A stretch of DNA of 64,000 nt from CADEEX01 sp964577955 (GTDB lineage: Bacteria; Acidobacteriota; Vicinamibacteria; Vicinamibacterales; CAVVIG01), in the NCBI GenBank assembly GCA_964577955.1, contig CAZOAZ010000026.1:20902-84901 (forward strand), read 5' to 3'. A program made the translations under genes and the position numbers. Shown one piece after another: positions 8,241 to 16,332 of this stretch. The first letter of the stretch is position 1; the number at the start of each line of letters is the position of its first letter. Below the pieces are notes generated by a model that was not told the DNA's origin, did not search any database, and saw only the letters and a list, made by a program, of their open reading frames with translations.

Positions 8241-8618
8241 ATGGCGGACGGAGCACGAAAACACAAGCGCGTCGATCGGAACATGGATCTGGTGTGGGCC
8301 ATCGAGGCGCAGCGTCAGTCCGGCCGCGGGAAGATCGTCAACCTCAGTGTCAGTGGCGCCTGCTTGAAACTCGAGGCGACATTTCCCGGGGATAAGAACG
8401 CGACGCTGTCTCTGATTTGTCCGACCGTTCCCAAATTGCCGACCAAGGCCCGTTTGCAGTGGGTCCGGCGCGTCGCCGGTGCCCAGCCTCACATCCTCGT
8501 CGGGGTGGCATTCACGCAGCAGCAGAACGAGCCTGAGTGGATCAAGTGGTTCGAAGCAAATGGCGGGTCGGCACCCGCTGCAGGTCCGGTTCTCGCGGCC
8601 GCAGGCGGGCGCCGGTAG
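8241..8618 (+). CDS. PilZ domain protein (c-di-GMP receptor)
   Basis: A 125-residue single-domain PilZ protein. The two c-di-GMP binding elements are visible: an Arg-rich N-terminal box (RKHKRVDR, residues about 6-13, RxxxR) and the NLSVSGACLKL motif (the D/NxSxxG element, about residues 35-45). The rest (RLQWVRRV, HILVGVAF) follows the PilZ beta-barrel pattern. It would be a small cytoplasmic adaptor that changes partner binding when c-di-GMP rises, for example in motility or exopolysaccharide output. It has its own upstream leader and is convergent with the next gene, so it appears monocistronic. Confidence 0.88.
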   Translation: MADGARKHKRVDRNMDLVWAIEAQRQSGRGKIVNLSVSGACLKLEATFPGDKNATLSLICPTVPKLPTKARLQWVRRVAGAQPHILVGVAFTQQQNEPEWIKWFEANGGSAPAAGPVLAAAGGRR

Positions 8619-8629
8619 CTGTCCCCGGG

Positions 8630-8911
8630 TTAGCTCTTTCCTTTCGCCATCCTCGCCTTCGCCTTTCGGCGTTCGGCCCAGTACTTCGTCATCCGTTCGG
8701 AAACCGCCTTGCGCGCCGCCGCGCTCATCGTCCGGGTCCGCGCCGTTGCTATTTCAAACGAGTGACGGCGGCCCCGGGCCGACGACAACTCGGGAAACGC
8801 CTTCTCAATCGCGACAATCTCCGCTCTTAGTCGGTTCAGTGTGGCTTCGGCACCGACTTGTGCCATCCGGCGGAGTTGATCAAGGCTCATGCCTTTGGCC
8901 TTCTTAGCCAT
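8630..8911 (-). CDS. Small basic protein with SAAARKAVSERMTKYWAERR tail
   Basis: A 93-residue, highly basic protein. Residues 1-45 form a predicted helical segment (MAKKAKGMSLDQLRRMAQ...); the C-terminus (about residues 60-93) is rich in Ala, Arg and Lys, with SERMTKYWAERRKAKAR. Similar short ARKxxSxxxxxxW-RRK tails occur in histone-H1-like or nucleic-acid-binding proteins of soil bacteria, so a DNA-binding role is possible but not shown. The start is firm: GGAGGACTACAA directly precedes ATG 8911. A GGTGC-type array begins about 40 bases upstream of the start, with an A/T-rich ATATG box between them. Confidence 0.6.
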   Translation of the reverse strand: MAKKAKGMSLDQLRRMAQVGAEATLNRLRAEIVAIEKAFPELSSARGRRHSFEIATARTRTMSAAARKAVSERMTKYWAERRKAKARMAKGKS

Positions 8912-8948
8912 TTGTAGTCCTCCACCGACAAACATATAACAAAACAAG

Positions 8949-9060
8949 TGCGAGGTGCTGGGTGCGAGGTGCTGAGTGCGGGTGCTAGGTGCTGGGTGCT
9001 GGGTGCTAGGTGCTGGGTGCGAGGTGTTGAGTGCGGGTGCTAAGTGCGGAGTGCGACGTG
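8949..9060. repeat. GGTGC-type word array, single orientation
   Basis: Some 110 bases made of GTGCTGGGTGC, GTGCGAGGTGC and GTGCTAGGTGC units with irregular 9-12 base periodicity, lying in the divergent gap between the small basic protein and the gene at 9080. Unlike those at 36.2, 37.1 and 44.7 kb, this copy has no inverted partner arm. Confidence 0.75.
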
Positions 9061-9079
9061 CCGCGTAGAGGGGTTCAGC

Positions 9080-9880
9080 GTGCCTAGCCAGTTCTCCGCA
9101 ATTGGATTCGAAGTCGCCACCGGCGATGATCTCGCCAGTCTGGCGAGTTCTGTCGCCGATCGGGCCGAGACCTTGAACGTTGCTGAAGGCCAGTATTTGA
9201 AGTGGGCGCCGCCGTCGGGCGAGCAGCTCTGGCTGCAGGTGAAACGAAACGGCGACGCGATGGGTATGAACCCGCACTTCGCCGGACGGTCGGTCGTACG
9301 TGCCGGGCTCGAAACGCGCATCGTCCGCGAGCGTCAGACGCCGCTCGACGGCACGTTCATCGCCTGGGCCAATCCGCCGGCCGGAGCCATGACCGGCGGC
9401 GACTATCCGTTCGCCTTCGATTGTCCGGACGCGGCGGTTCACGACCACCTCGAATTGCCAGCCCTGGTGACGTTGCAGGTGGCGGCCTTTGCGCAGCAGG
9501 TGACCCTCTACGCGTCGGAGGCCGATTACGACGAGGCGCGTCAGCGCGAGGGACTGAATTTCGCCTCGCGCGCGTTCATACCGTCGGGACTGATTTCACC
9601 AAACGGCGAGCCGGTGGATCCGCCGGAGCCGCACGCACTCTTTGTGGGTCACGTCGTCGAGGCGAATCTGCGCCGCAATACGGTGACCGGCCATCCGTAC
9701 TGGTGGGCGCTTGTCGAAACCATCGGCGGCACCTTCGACGTCGTGATGGATCCGTCGCTTGTGCCGCATCCGCCGCTGAGCGGTCACGTGCTCTCCGGCT
9801 GGTTCTGGTTGTCGGGACGTATCCGGCAGGATCAGCCGACGCGATCTGGATGGCTGTCGCGGTTGACCGGCCGTACCTAA
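9080..9880 (+). CDS. Conserved hypothetical protein
   Basis: A 266-residue soluble protein I do not recognise. GTG 9080 is chosen because AGAGGGG precedes it at 8-14 bases and because upstream codons lie in the repeat array. The sequence is acidic, without signal peptide or membrane segments; repeated strand-rich segments (PHALFVGHVVEANLR, HPYWWALVETIGGTFDVVMD, LSGHVLSGWFWLSGRI) suggest a beta-rich C-terminal half. The last part resembles a small carbohydrate- or lipid-binding barrel in pattern only. It is followed by two REP-like hairpins and the membrane glycosyltransferase gene. Confidence 0.6.
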   Translation: MPSQFSAIGFEVATGDDLASLASSVADRAETLNVAEGQYLKWAPPSGEQLWLQVKRNGDAMGMNPHFAGRSVVRAGLETRIVRERQTPLDGTFIAWANPPAGAMTGGDYPFAFDCPDAAVHDHLELPALVTLQVAAFAQQVTLYASEADYDEARQREGLNFASRAFIPSGLISPNGEPVDPPEPHALFVGHVVEANLRRNTVTGHPYWWALVETIGGTFDVVMDPSLVPHPPLSGHVLSGWFWLSGRIRQDQPTRSGWLSRLTGRT

Positions 9881-9912
9881 GGGGCCTTGCGAATCGACGG
9901 CGTCAGTACGTG

Positions 9913-9960
9913 GGCTCCGGCTTCGGCCGGAGCCGCATGAATCCGGCTAAAGCCGGATTC
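9913..9960. repeat. Two adjacent REP-like hairpins
   Basis: GGCTCCGGC-TTCG-GCCGGAGCC (9913-9934, a 9-bp stem with UUCG-type tetraloop) and GAATCCGGC-TAAA-GCCGGATTC (9939-9960). The two stems differ in sequence but keep perfect pairing. Located between the 9080 gene and the GTG of the glycosyltransferase at 9981. Confidence 0.72.
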
Positions 9961-9980
9961 CACGAGCGCTCGGCCCGCGT

Positions 9981-11399
9981 GTGAGAATCAACGCCGTGTC
10001 GTCATCTCGAGCGGAGCGAGCCAGCCTTGTCGCGCTGATCGCCGTCTGCCTTTTTCCGCTCGTTCGCGCCGGCGACGTCTCCTTCATCAACGACGAACCG
10101 CTGCTGCTGGCGGCCGCGCTCGACGCCAACGCGCGCGGCACGCTTGCCCCGATGGGGCTGCTCGGCACCTTCGGCTTGAGCTACGGTCCGCTGCCGACCT
10201 GGATGTATCAGGCCCTGCTCCTCATCACCCAGGACCTGGTGGCGATGGCAAGAATCCATGTCGTGGTGCTGATGGCACCGACGGCCGCCGCGCTCTGGTG
10301 GCTGTCGCGATCGCTGCGCCTGCCGCTGTGGTTTGCGGCCCTGCCGCTGCTGTCCCCGTACACGTGGTTCTATGCCCGCGTGTTGTGGGACAACACGCTG
10401 CTGATTCCGCTGGGGGCGGCGGCGCTCGCGGGCTACGCGGCGCATCTGGCGTCGGGATCGCGAGCCGGCTTGCGCGTGGCGACGGCCGCGATGCTGGCGA
10501 TGCCGCTCGTTCATCTCATGGCGCTCGCGCTGGTCGTGCCGCTGGCGGCGCACATGGCGATCGTGCGCGGCCGCGAGCTGTGGCGTGACCGGCTGAGCAT
10601 CGCGTCCATCGCGGGGCTGTTCGCGGCTGCGGCGTGGCCGTACTGGCGTTATCTGATCACGGCGCGCCCGCCGGCATCCTCGGACCCCTCGCTTGCGGGC
10701 TGGATCTTTCCGCTGCTCGGCGGCCGGCTGTTCAGCGCCCGTCAGCTCGCGTACTTCTTTGGCGACGCGACCGTGTCGGGTGATCTTCTGGCGGCGAGCG
10801 CGACGATCTCGTGGCTGGCCTACATACTGGTCTGGATCGGCCTTGCGATCGCCGTGGGGCACGCGGTCAAAGGCGCGCGGACGGGCATCTGGACGGCGCG
10901 CGCGCATCTTGCTCTGATCCTCTGCGGTGCGGTCATTGCGCAGATGGTCATGGACGGCGTCACCGCGAAGTTCCAGCATCCGCACTACGAGAACGTGAAC
11001 TGGATCGCGTTCGCCCTGGCGGCCTGGCTGGCCATCGACGCGATCGCCAGTGTGCGGTCACCGCTGCGATGGGTCGCGCCGGCCGCAGGTGGCGCTCTGG
11101 CGGTTGCGCTGCTGACGGCGGTGGTCACGATTTCCAGCCGGCTGCACAAGAGCGGCGGAACCCGCGACGTCTACGGCGCGACGCTCGCCAACCAGCAGCA
11201 GATCGCGCGCGGACTCGAGACCTATCGCCAGGATGTCCCGGTTGGTTGCACGGTCGGCCTTTATCAGATGTATCCCCACGCGCTCGGCACGCTGCGCCGG
11301 TTGAACCCGGGTCACGGCGACCGACTGGCGCGGGAAGTCGAGATCGGCTACGCGCTTCCGGATGAGCGGTCAGGGGTGATCATGTTGCGGGAGCGGTAG
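9981..11399 (+). CDS. Polytopic membrane glycosyltransferase-like protein
   Basis: A 472-residue protein with about ten hydrophobic helices. The first periplasmic loop has FINDEPLLLAAA, an acidic DE pair where GT39/ArnT-type (GT-C fold) polyprenyl-phosphate-sugar transferases carry catalytic Asp/Glu; LSYGPLPTWMYQALL follows, also typical of this fold. The C-terminal 90 residues (TYRQDVPVGCTVGLYQMYP...) form a soluble periplasmic tail. Probably moves a sugar from a lipid carrier onto an envelope acceptor. The start is GTG 9981, 20 bases after a REP-like hairpin; a GTG at 9996 is an alternative. Confidence 0.68.
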   Translation: MRINAVSSSRAERASLVALIAVCLFPLVRAGDVSFINDEPLLLAAALDANARGTLAPMGLLGTFGLSYGPLPTWMYQALLLITQDLVAMARIHVVVLMAPTAAALWWLSRSLRLPLWFAALPLLSPYTWFYARVLWDNTLLIPLGAAALAGYAAHLASGSRAGLRVATAAMLAMPLVHLMALALVVPLAAHMAIVRGRELWRDRLSIASIAGLFAAAAWPYWRYLITARPPASSDPSLAGWIFPLLGGRLFSARQLAYFFGDATVSGDLLAASATISWLAYILVWIGLAIAVGHAVKGARTGIWTARAHLALILCGAVIAQMVMDGVTAKFQHPHYENVNWIAFALAAWLAIDAIASVRSPLRWVAPAAGGALAVALLTAVVTISSRLHKSGGTRDVYGATLANQQQIARGLETYRQDVPVGCTVGLYQMYPHALGTLRRLNPGHGDRLAREVEIGYALPDERSGVIMLRER

Positions 11400-11475
11400 G
11401 GGCAGGGGGCTGGGGGCTGGGGACTGGGGACTGGGGACTGGGGACTGGGGACTGGGGACTGGGGACTGGGGACTG
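11399..11475. repeat. 7-bp tandem array (GGGGACT)
   Basis: About nine units of GGGGACT (the first ones GGGGGCT) fill the whole gap between the stop codons of the glycosyltransferase and the lytic transglycosylase genes. It starts directly at the stop codon of the former and ends one base before the stop of the latter. G-runs of four spaced by three bases also fit a G-quadruplex pattern on this strand. Confidence 0.8.
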
Positions 11476-12084
11476 CTAAGGCACTTCGGCGAGCAAGCGT
11501 CCGTTCGCATCCATGATCGACAGGTTCGTGAGGATCCGGGTGAGGTAGTTCAGCGTTTCGTCGTAGCGCCACCGCGGGACGGTCGGCGCGACGATCTCAA
11601 TGCTTGGCCACGCACGCGGATTGAGCGCGCGTTCCTCGGCAATCTTCTGGGCGCGCAGCAGCGTCGTGCGTCCGGCGTTGTAGCTGCTCAGCATGAATTC
11701 CCGGAGGTTGTCCTCGAGCGCATCCTTGATCCAGAGATTCCAGAGATCGCGTGAATAGGCGATGCCGGCCGCGATGTTCCACTCGGGGTGATCCCATTTG
11801 CCGGTGATGTCGGGGTTCTTCGAGCGGATTTCGCTGAACGTGCTCGGCATCAACTGCATGATGCCGCGGGCGCCCACCGGGCTCTTCGCGGTCGTCCGCA
11901 TCCGGCTCTCGGCGATCGCCTGCGCCTTGAAGAGACGCCAGTCGAACGCCGGGCCGAAATATCGCTTGGTGTACTTGCGGAAGGTGTCGTCGAACCGGTC
12001 CGTCGACGACGCTTGCGCGAAGGCGCTGCTCGCGGCCGTCGCGAGCCCGAGCATCAGGAGCGCCGTTCGCAGGTGCCGGGACAT
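11476..12084 (-). CDS. Lytic transglycosylase (SLT domain)
   Basis: A 202-residue exported protein: signal peptide ending SSAFA, then an SLT-type goose-lysozyme-like domain. The catalytic Glu lies in QAIAESRMRTTAKSP (about residue 59), followed by the hallmark GARGIMQLMP (about 72-81), NIAAGIAYSRDLW and SSYNAGRTTL. It cleaves peptidoglycan glycan strands with anhydro-muropeptide formation in the periplasm. It is a compact enzyme without LysM or other wall-binding domains. It lies 16 bases downstream of a DUF350 gene and is probably co-transcribed with it; a palindrome overlaps the junction. Confidence 0.9.
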   Translation of the reverse strand: MSRHLRTALLMLGLATAASSAFAQASSTDRFDDTFRKYTKRYFGPAFDWRLFKAQAIAESRMRTTAKSPVGARGIMQLMPSTFSEIRSKNPDITGKWDHPEWNIAAGIAYSRDLWNLWIKDALEDNLREFMLSSYNAGRTTLLRAQKIAEERALNPRAWPSIEIVAPTVPRWRYDETLNYLTRILTNLSIMDANGRLLAEVP

Positions 12085-12094
12085 CAGCTCGATT

Positions 12095-12114
12095 GCGCGC
12101 TCAGTTGAGCGCGC
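12095..12114 (-). promoter_or_regulatory. Palindrome covering the DUF350 stop codon
   Basis: GCGCGCTCA-GT-TGAGCGCGC is a 9-bp perfect palindrome with the DUF350 stop codon in one arm. It ends 11 bases before the lytic transglycosylase ATG, so in the mRNA it sits just upstream of the ribosome binding site and may couple or restrict translation of the second gene. Confidence 0.45.
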
Positions 12115-12304
12115 CTCCGACGATAATCGCGATGGCGATGAAGATTGACGCGATGACGATGCCCACGGCGATGTTGTTCTTCCGCAGTTCCGCGGGAAAG
12201 TCGACTTCCGGTGTGAGCTTGTCGATCAGCCGGTACGACAGGAACATCAGCACGACGCCGAGCGCCGCGTAGGCAAAGTTCAGAAGGACAATGCGCCACT
12301 CCAT
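12101..12304 (-). CDS. DUF350 family small membrane protein
   Basis: A 67-residue protein with two transmembrane helices (about residues 7-25 and 43-65) separated by a short charged loop (DKLTPEVDFPAELRKNN). The RLIDKLTP...F..EL..NNIAVGI pattern is that of one DUF350 repeat (YjfL type), of unknown function, often found near phage-shock or envelope-stress genes. Here it precedes a lytic transglycosylase. A TACAAT box lies 12 bases before the ATG at 12304, suggesting a very short leader; a longer in-frame start at 12344 in another frame is unrelated. Confidence 0.8.
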   Translation of the reverse strand: MEWRIVLLNFAYAALGVVLMFLSYRLIDKLTPEVDFPAELRKNNIAVGIVIASIFIAIAIIVGGALN

Positions 12305-12331
12305 AGTCCGCCGGGCATTGTAGTCCGAGAC

Positions 12332-13000
12332 ATGACGTTTTCACCGTCTTCCGGCGCCAGGCTCACGGATTACGATCTTGGTCGATTTCCGTCGGCCAGT
12401 CTGTTCGATCGGGTTGCGCGCAGCGTTTGTCTAGCGGGGTGTCTGCCTCGGAAAGAGCTCTACGAGGCGTGGGAGATGGCGCGGCGAATTCGCCGGCGCT
12501 TTCGCGGCGGCCGCGTCGTCGATGTCGCCGGCGGTCACGGACTGCTGGCCTGGCTGCTGCTGGTCCTCGACGACTCGTCGCCAGACGCGCTTGTCGTGGA
12601 TCCCTCACCGCCGCCGTCGAATGCGACGCTGGCGCGAACGCTGACCGAAGGCTGGCCCAGACTCGCCGGCCGGGTGCAAGTGGTCGCCGAGCCGCTGGAC
12701 ACAGTGACCGTCACGGCTGCCGATCTCGTGGCCTCGTGTCACGCGTGCGGCACGTTGACCGACCGCATCCTCGATCGCGCCGCGTCGGCGCGTGCGCGCG
12801 TCGCGGTGCTGCCGTGTTGTCACGACTTTGAATCCTGCGACGCCGGCGATCTCACCGGCTGGCTCGACGGCGCGCTGGCCATCGACGTCACCCGCGTTCA
12901 TCGACTTCGAACACAGGGCTATCGAGTCTGGACCCAGACGATCCCCGCGACGATCACGCCCAAGAACCGTTTACTGCTCGGTGAGCCGACGCGGTTCTAA
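12332..13000 (+). CDS. SAM-dependent methyltransferase-like protein
   Basis: A 222-residue cytoplasmic protein with a class I methyltransferase core: VVDVAGGHGLLAWLLL (motif I, about residues 62-77), DALVVDPSP (acidic loop), and ADLVASCHACGTLTDRIL, followed by VAVLPCCHDFESCDAG. The LPCCHD segment and the preceding SCHACGT pattern are those of Methyltransf_32-type enzymes, which act on RNA or proteins; the substrate here is unknown. A CLPRKELYEAWE segment near the N-terminus may be part of substrate binding. It diverges from the DUF350 gene with only 27 bases between the starts. Confidence 0.75.
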   Translation: MTFSPSSGARLTDYDLGRFPSASLFDRVARSVCLAGCLPRKELYEAWEMARRIRRRFRGGRVVDVAGGHGLLAWLLLVLDDSSPDALVVDPSPPPSNATLARTLTEGWPRLAGRVQVVAEPLDTVTVTAADLVASCHACGTLTDRILDRAASARARVAVLPCCHDFESCDAGDLTGWLDGALAIDVTRVHRLRTQGYRVWTQTIPATITPKNRLLLGEPTRF

Positions 13001-13003
13001 ATT

Positions 13004-13088
13004 CGCCACGAAAGCACGAAATCACGAAAGAACATTTGCGCCGGAAACGTCTTCGTGCCTTCGTGTTTTCGTGGCGCATTTGTTCTTC
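13004..13088. repeat. CACGAAAG inverted word array
   Basis: Left arm GCCACGAAAGCACGAAA... (13004-13033) and right arm CTTCGTGCCTTCGTG... (13050-13074) are imperfect inverted copies around about 18 bases. The words CACGAAAG/CTTCGTG recur three times in each arm. It lies between convergent genes (stops at 13000 and 13104). Similar CACGAAG repeats are known from several soil phyla. Confidence 0.75.
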
Positions 13089-13103
13089 GCTCCACGTCGG
13101 TGT

Positions 13104-14177
13104 CTACCGGGCGAGGATCTGCTGGAAGTTGACGTCCGCGGCGACCACTGCGCGCACTTCGCTGCGCGGACCGCGCACGGCGGCGGAGACCGTGAAGCAG
13201 AAATCACCAGTCGCACTCGAGCGATAGATGTCGGTGGCGCAGACGTCCGCGGCGTTCACCGCATGGCGATACCACGGCCGGTTCGACCAGTCGCGCCCGT
13301 GCCCGCCGTGGTCCTGCCGCGCGCGCCGGCCGTCGCAGACGATGTTGTCGACGATCTGGCGGCCGCGTGCGTCGGTGAGATACACCAGTTCGAAGTGCGG
13401 GTGACGCTCGATCCACCGGATGAGTGAGACTTCGAGCCGCCGCCGATCGAGATCGGCGGCGACAAGATCGCCGACCAGCGCCGCCACTTCACGCTCGGCC
13501 CGGCGGTGTGCCACAAAGCGGAACGTGCCGAGCGCCAGCAACAAGGCGTCGGTACCGGACTTGACGTCGCCGCCCATGCGATTCAGGAGTTCGACGCTGG
13601 TGATCTGGCGGCTTGCTGAATCGGCAATCGCGCGGATCTGCAGGTTCGCTGAACCGACCGTCGACGTCTTGGCGCCGGCGGCCGACCGCGCCAACGTGTC
13701 GGCGTCCGCGCCAGTCATGGCCGCGACGCGCGCAATGCTGGCGTGCATGTCCTGCACGCGGGCTTCGATCTCGCCCGTCGTCTGGCCGGTATTGTCGGCC
13801 AGCCGCTGGACTTCTTCGACGACGATGCCGAAGGCGCGGCCGTGAACGCCGGCACGCGAGGCTTCGATGCTCGCGTTGATGGCGAGAATCTTCGTGTGAT
13901 CGGCGATCCGCGACACGATCGCGAGCGCTGATTCGACCTGGGCGGAGGATCCGCGCAGCTGCCCGGTGGCCTGCTCGAGCTGCTCGGTCAGCGCGTGCAT
14001 GCTCTCGGCGACGTGTTGGGCTCGCACCGCCTGATCGCGCGCCTGCGCGGTCATCTCGCAGGCGAGCTCCGCGAGGCGCGGACCGAGCGCTCCCAGTCGG
14101 ACCGCCGCAACCGCGATCCGTTCGAGCTGCGCCGATTGTGATGTGGTGGATTCGGCGGGTGAGCGGTGCGCGTCCAA
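13104..14177 (-). CDS. Soluble methyl-accepting chemotaxis-like protein, signalling domain first, sensor last
   Basis: A 357-residue protein without membrane helices. Residues about 20-190 form a long helical MCP signalling-type domain; the hairpin-tip region around 95-120 (ILAINASIEASRAGVHGRAFGIVVEEVQRLAD) is the MCP core. The C-terminal third (about 230-357) looks like a PDC/Cache-type sensor: ELVYLTDARGRQIVDNI, then WSNRPWYRHAV and DIYRSSATGDFCFTVSAAV. In usual receptors the Cache domain is N-terminal and periplasmic; here the order is reversed and both parts are cytoplasmic. The start is TTG 14177, preceded by GGGGAAG. No che genes are nearby. It could be an orphan receptor feeding a remote array. 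Confidence 0.8.
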   Translation of the reverse strand: MDAHRSPAESTTSQSAQLERIAVAAVRLGALGPRLAELACEMTAQARDQAVRAQHVAESMHALTEQLEQATGQLRGSSAQVESALAIVSRIADHTKILAINASIEASRAGVHGRAFGIVVEEVQRLADNTGQTTGEIEARVQDMHASIARVAAMTGADADTLARSAAGAKTSTVGSANLQIRAIADSASRQITSVELLNRMGGDVKSGTDALLLALGTFRFVAHRRAEREVAALVGDLVAADLDRRRLEVSLIRWIERHPHFELVYLTDARGRQIVDNIVCDGRRARQDHGGHGRDWSNRPWYRHAVNAADVCATDIYRSSATGDFCFTVSAAVRGPRSEVRAVVAADVNFQQILAR

Positions 14178-14337
14178 AGTCTTCCCCTGGGTTCGGTCCC
14201 GCGCGCCGCGGTGTGAACTTGGCGCGCTCTGTCGTCACTGCCAACGAACTCGATATGACTGTTGTCGCCTGGAACTGGCGGACACCAGTGATTCGTCACG
14301 GCGCGCGCGCGGCTTTAGGGCGCGGTGCCGGCTTGTG

Positions 14338-15588
14338 TCAGCGCGTGACGGACTGCAAATAGACAGGAACGTCGGTTTTGGTGTCGCGCAGGATGTCGAC
14401 GATCGCCTGCCGCTCGGCGAGCGGCAGCGCCGCCGTGCCATCCGCGTTCGAGAGTCGCCGCCACAGTTCGCGATAGATCAGCGCTCGCGCGTCGGCCGGG
14501 AGTCCGGTGAAGACCGGACTGTCGATCAGATAACTGCAGCGATACCGGAACAGCCGCGACGTGAGATCCAGATCGCGCAGCGAACGTCCGCGGCCGTCGC
14601 GAGCGCCACCTGCCGCGAATCGTTCGGCGAACCCCGACCCGCCGCGCACCGCTTCGGGTAACGCGGCTTCGCCGGCGAAGAGCAGTCCGTCCACGGCCTC
14701 ACGCACCGCGGCCGCCAGCGGCTCGGACGCCGTCAAACTCGCGCCGTCGGCCGCACGCCGGACGTGCCACCGCAGCAGATTCAGTAGGTTGGTGACGCGC
14801 ACCTGATGACTCAGCACGAGCAGCGCCACGATGTCGCTGTGCGGCGTGAGCAACGGCGTGTTCGTGCGGCCTGAGAGCGTCGCCACACGCGGTGCCTTCG
14901 GCTCGCGGACGAACGAGCGCGGCACATGGCGGACCGGCACGTTGCCGAGATGGACGGACGGCACGCGCGGACCGGTCACGAACCAGCCGCCCCAGCGATC
15001 GGCGATCGGCGTCCGGTCGTCGACTGCCCAGCCCGGGACTCCTTCCTTTTGCGTCGTTAGTCGCGCGAGTCCACCCTGACTGGAGCGCGTGAAGTCTTGG
15101 TCGGCGAGCGGCAGCACGCTCAGCATCAGCAGTCCGCCCACTCCGCCGGTGTCCGGCAGCAGATGGCACTGGAGGCAATCCTGCGCGCGAACGAATTGCG
15201 GCACGTCCTGCGGCTGTTGCGCCAGCGTGTAGAACCTCAGTCCCAGGGCGGGGTCCTGGACGATCACCTCGAGCGCGTCGCCGCCGGCTACGGCGCCGAG
15301 CGCCGTCGAATCGTTGAAATAGAGCGCTCGCGGCGAGCGGAAGGCGATGTGATCGCGCTGGCGGCTGGTCTCCGAGAAGACGACCGACTGCGATTCAGCG
15401 GGAATGCGCAGTGCCTGAAGGACCGATCGCAAGTAGCCCGGGCCGCGTTCGAAGGTCAGGCGCGTCGCGCCACTGCGCACATCGTCGTTCAGTTGGGCGA
15501 CCGCATCGCGGGGCACCGGACTCTGGGCCCACGCCGACAGTCCGAGAGAGGTGACGATCGCAGCTGCGGCGATCGCTATCTTTTCCAC
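14338..15588 (-). CDS. Periplasmic monoheme cytochrome-like protein
   Basis: A 416-residue exported protein: signal VEKIAIAAAAIVTSLGLSAWAQ, then a large domain with one c-type heme motif CLQCH (in RAQDCLQCHLLPDTGG, about residue 122). The downstream text (RWGGWFVTG, NTPLLTPHSDIVALLVLSHQ, LLNLLRWHVRR) matches a family of monoheme proteins common in planctomycetes and acidobacteria, of unknown function; extra His or Met ligands cannot be assigned. The GTG start at 15588 overlaps the 3' end of the esterase gene by 13 bases, so translation is probably coupled. The C-terminus ends in an ELWRRLSNADG segment that recurs in this family. Confidence 0.7.
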   Translation of the reverse strand: MEKIAIAAAAIVTSLGLSAWAQSPVPRDAVAQLNDDVRSGATRLTFERGPGYLRSVLQALRIPAESQSVVFSETSRQRDHIAFRSPRALYFNDSTALGAVAGGDALEVIVQDPALGLRFYTLAQQPQDVPQFVRAQDCLQCHLLPDTGGVGGLLMLSVLPLADQDFTRSSQGGLARLTTQKEGVPGWAVDDRTPIADRWGGWFVTGPRVPSVHLGNVPVRHVPRSFVREPKAPRVATLSGRTNTPLLTPHSDIVALLVLSHQVRVTNLLNLLRWHVRRAADGASLTASEPLAAAVREAVDGLLFAGEAALPEAVRGGSGFAERFAAGGARDGRGRSLRDLDLTSRLFRYRCSYLIDSPVFTGLPADARALIYRELWRRLSNADGTAALPLAERQAIVDILRDTKTDVPVYLQSVTR

Positions 15589-16274
15589 TGGCCGTTGATC
15601 CACCGTCCGGCCCGCTTGAGCGCGTCGACGTAGCTGACCATGTCGAAGTGCTGCAGGTCGTCGAGCGCTTCGAACCGGACCGGCTTGCCGTCGCGGGCCA
15701 GCTGTTTGGCATTCTGCTCGGCGGGACCAAACGGCACGACTTGATCGGCGCGCGAGTGGACGACGTAGGTCGGCATGCGACCGAGATCCGCGGGCGCGAT
15801 ATTCCCGATTGACGCGGCCATCGGAATCGCGGCGGTGAAGAGCTCCGGATGCTTGGCCGCCATAAACCAGGTGCCGCGCCCGCCCATGCTGTAACCCATC
15901 ACGAGCACACGCGTGCGGTCGATGGCGTACTCCTTCATCACCGCATCGATGAGCGTCAGCACGGTTTTCTCGGCGGCCGGATCCGACCACGACGCGCTCG
16001 GGCAATCGGGGGCGAGCATGATCGCCTTCAGATCGCCGAGCGCCGGTTCGACAAGCAGCTTCGTGAACGCGCTGCCGTAGTAACGCATCCGCTCGCCGCC
16101 TGAGTGCAGGACCAGCACCAGCGGCGCCGGCCGATCCGGCTTGTAGCCCTTGGGCACCGAGACCGCATAGAGCACGGGGCCGACTTCGGGGATGTCAGTC
16201 GTGAGTTCGTGGATGCCGGGCGTCGCCGGCAACGACAACGCGGCGCCGAGCGCGGCGGCAAGAAGCATGCTCAT
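15576..16274 (-). CDS. Secreted alpha/beta-hydrolase (esterase)
   Basis: A 232-residue exported serine hydrolase: short signal MSMLLAAALGAALSLPA, strand PLVLVLHSGGER (oxyanion HxG region, about residue 57), nucleophile elbow GYSMGGRG (Ser about 130), Asp in SRADQVVPF (about 178) and His in LDDLQHFDMV (about 212). The fold is that of PHB-depolymerase/feruloyl-esterase-like enzymes. Substrate unknown. It is the first gene of a two-gene unit with the cytochrome-like protein (13-base overlap) and lies downstream of the patatin operon with a REP-like hairpin in between. Confidence 0.85.
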   Translation of the reverse strand: MSMLLAAALGAALSLPATPGIHELTTDIPEVGPVLYAVSVPKGYKPDRPAPLVLVLHSGGERMRYYGSAFTKLLVEPALGDLKAIMLAPDCPSASWSDPAAEKTVLTLIDAVMKEYAIDRTRVLVMGYSMGGRGTWFMAAKHPELFTAAIPMAASIGNIAPADLGRMPTYVVHSRADQVVPFGPAEQNAKQLARDGKPVRFEALDDLQHFDMVSYVDALKRAGRWINGQWKR

Positions 16275-16316
16275 ACAAGCGAGGACGATAGCATGGTAGA
16301 TGGACCACGGTGGCGT

Positions 16317-16332
16317 CCGACTTTAGTCGGAT
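16317..16332. repeat. REP-like hairpin at the 3' end of the patatin fusion gene
   Basis: TCCGAC-TTTA-GTCGGA touches the stop codon of the minus-strand catalase-fold/patatin gene (stop at 16332-16334), so the element probably served as, or replaced, the end of the gene. Confidence 0.6.

Noticed and set aside
15589..16005. N-terminal extension of the cytochrome-like gene
   Set aside because: Overlaps the esterase gene and has no signal peptide; the real export signal starts at GTG 15588.
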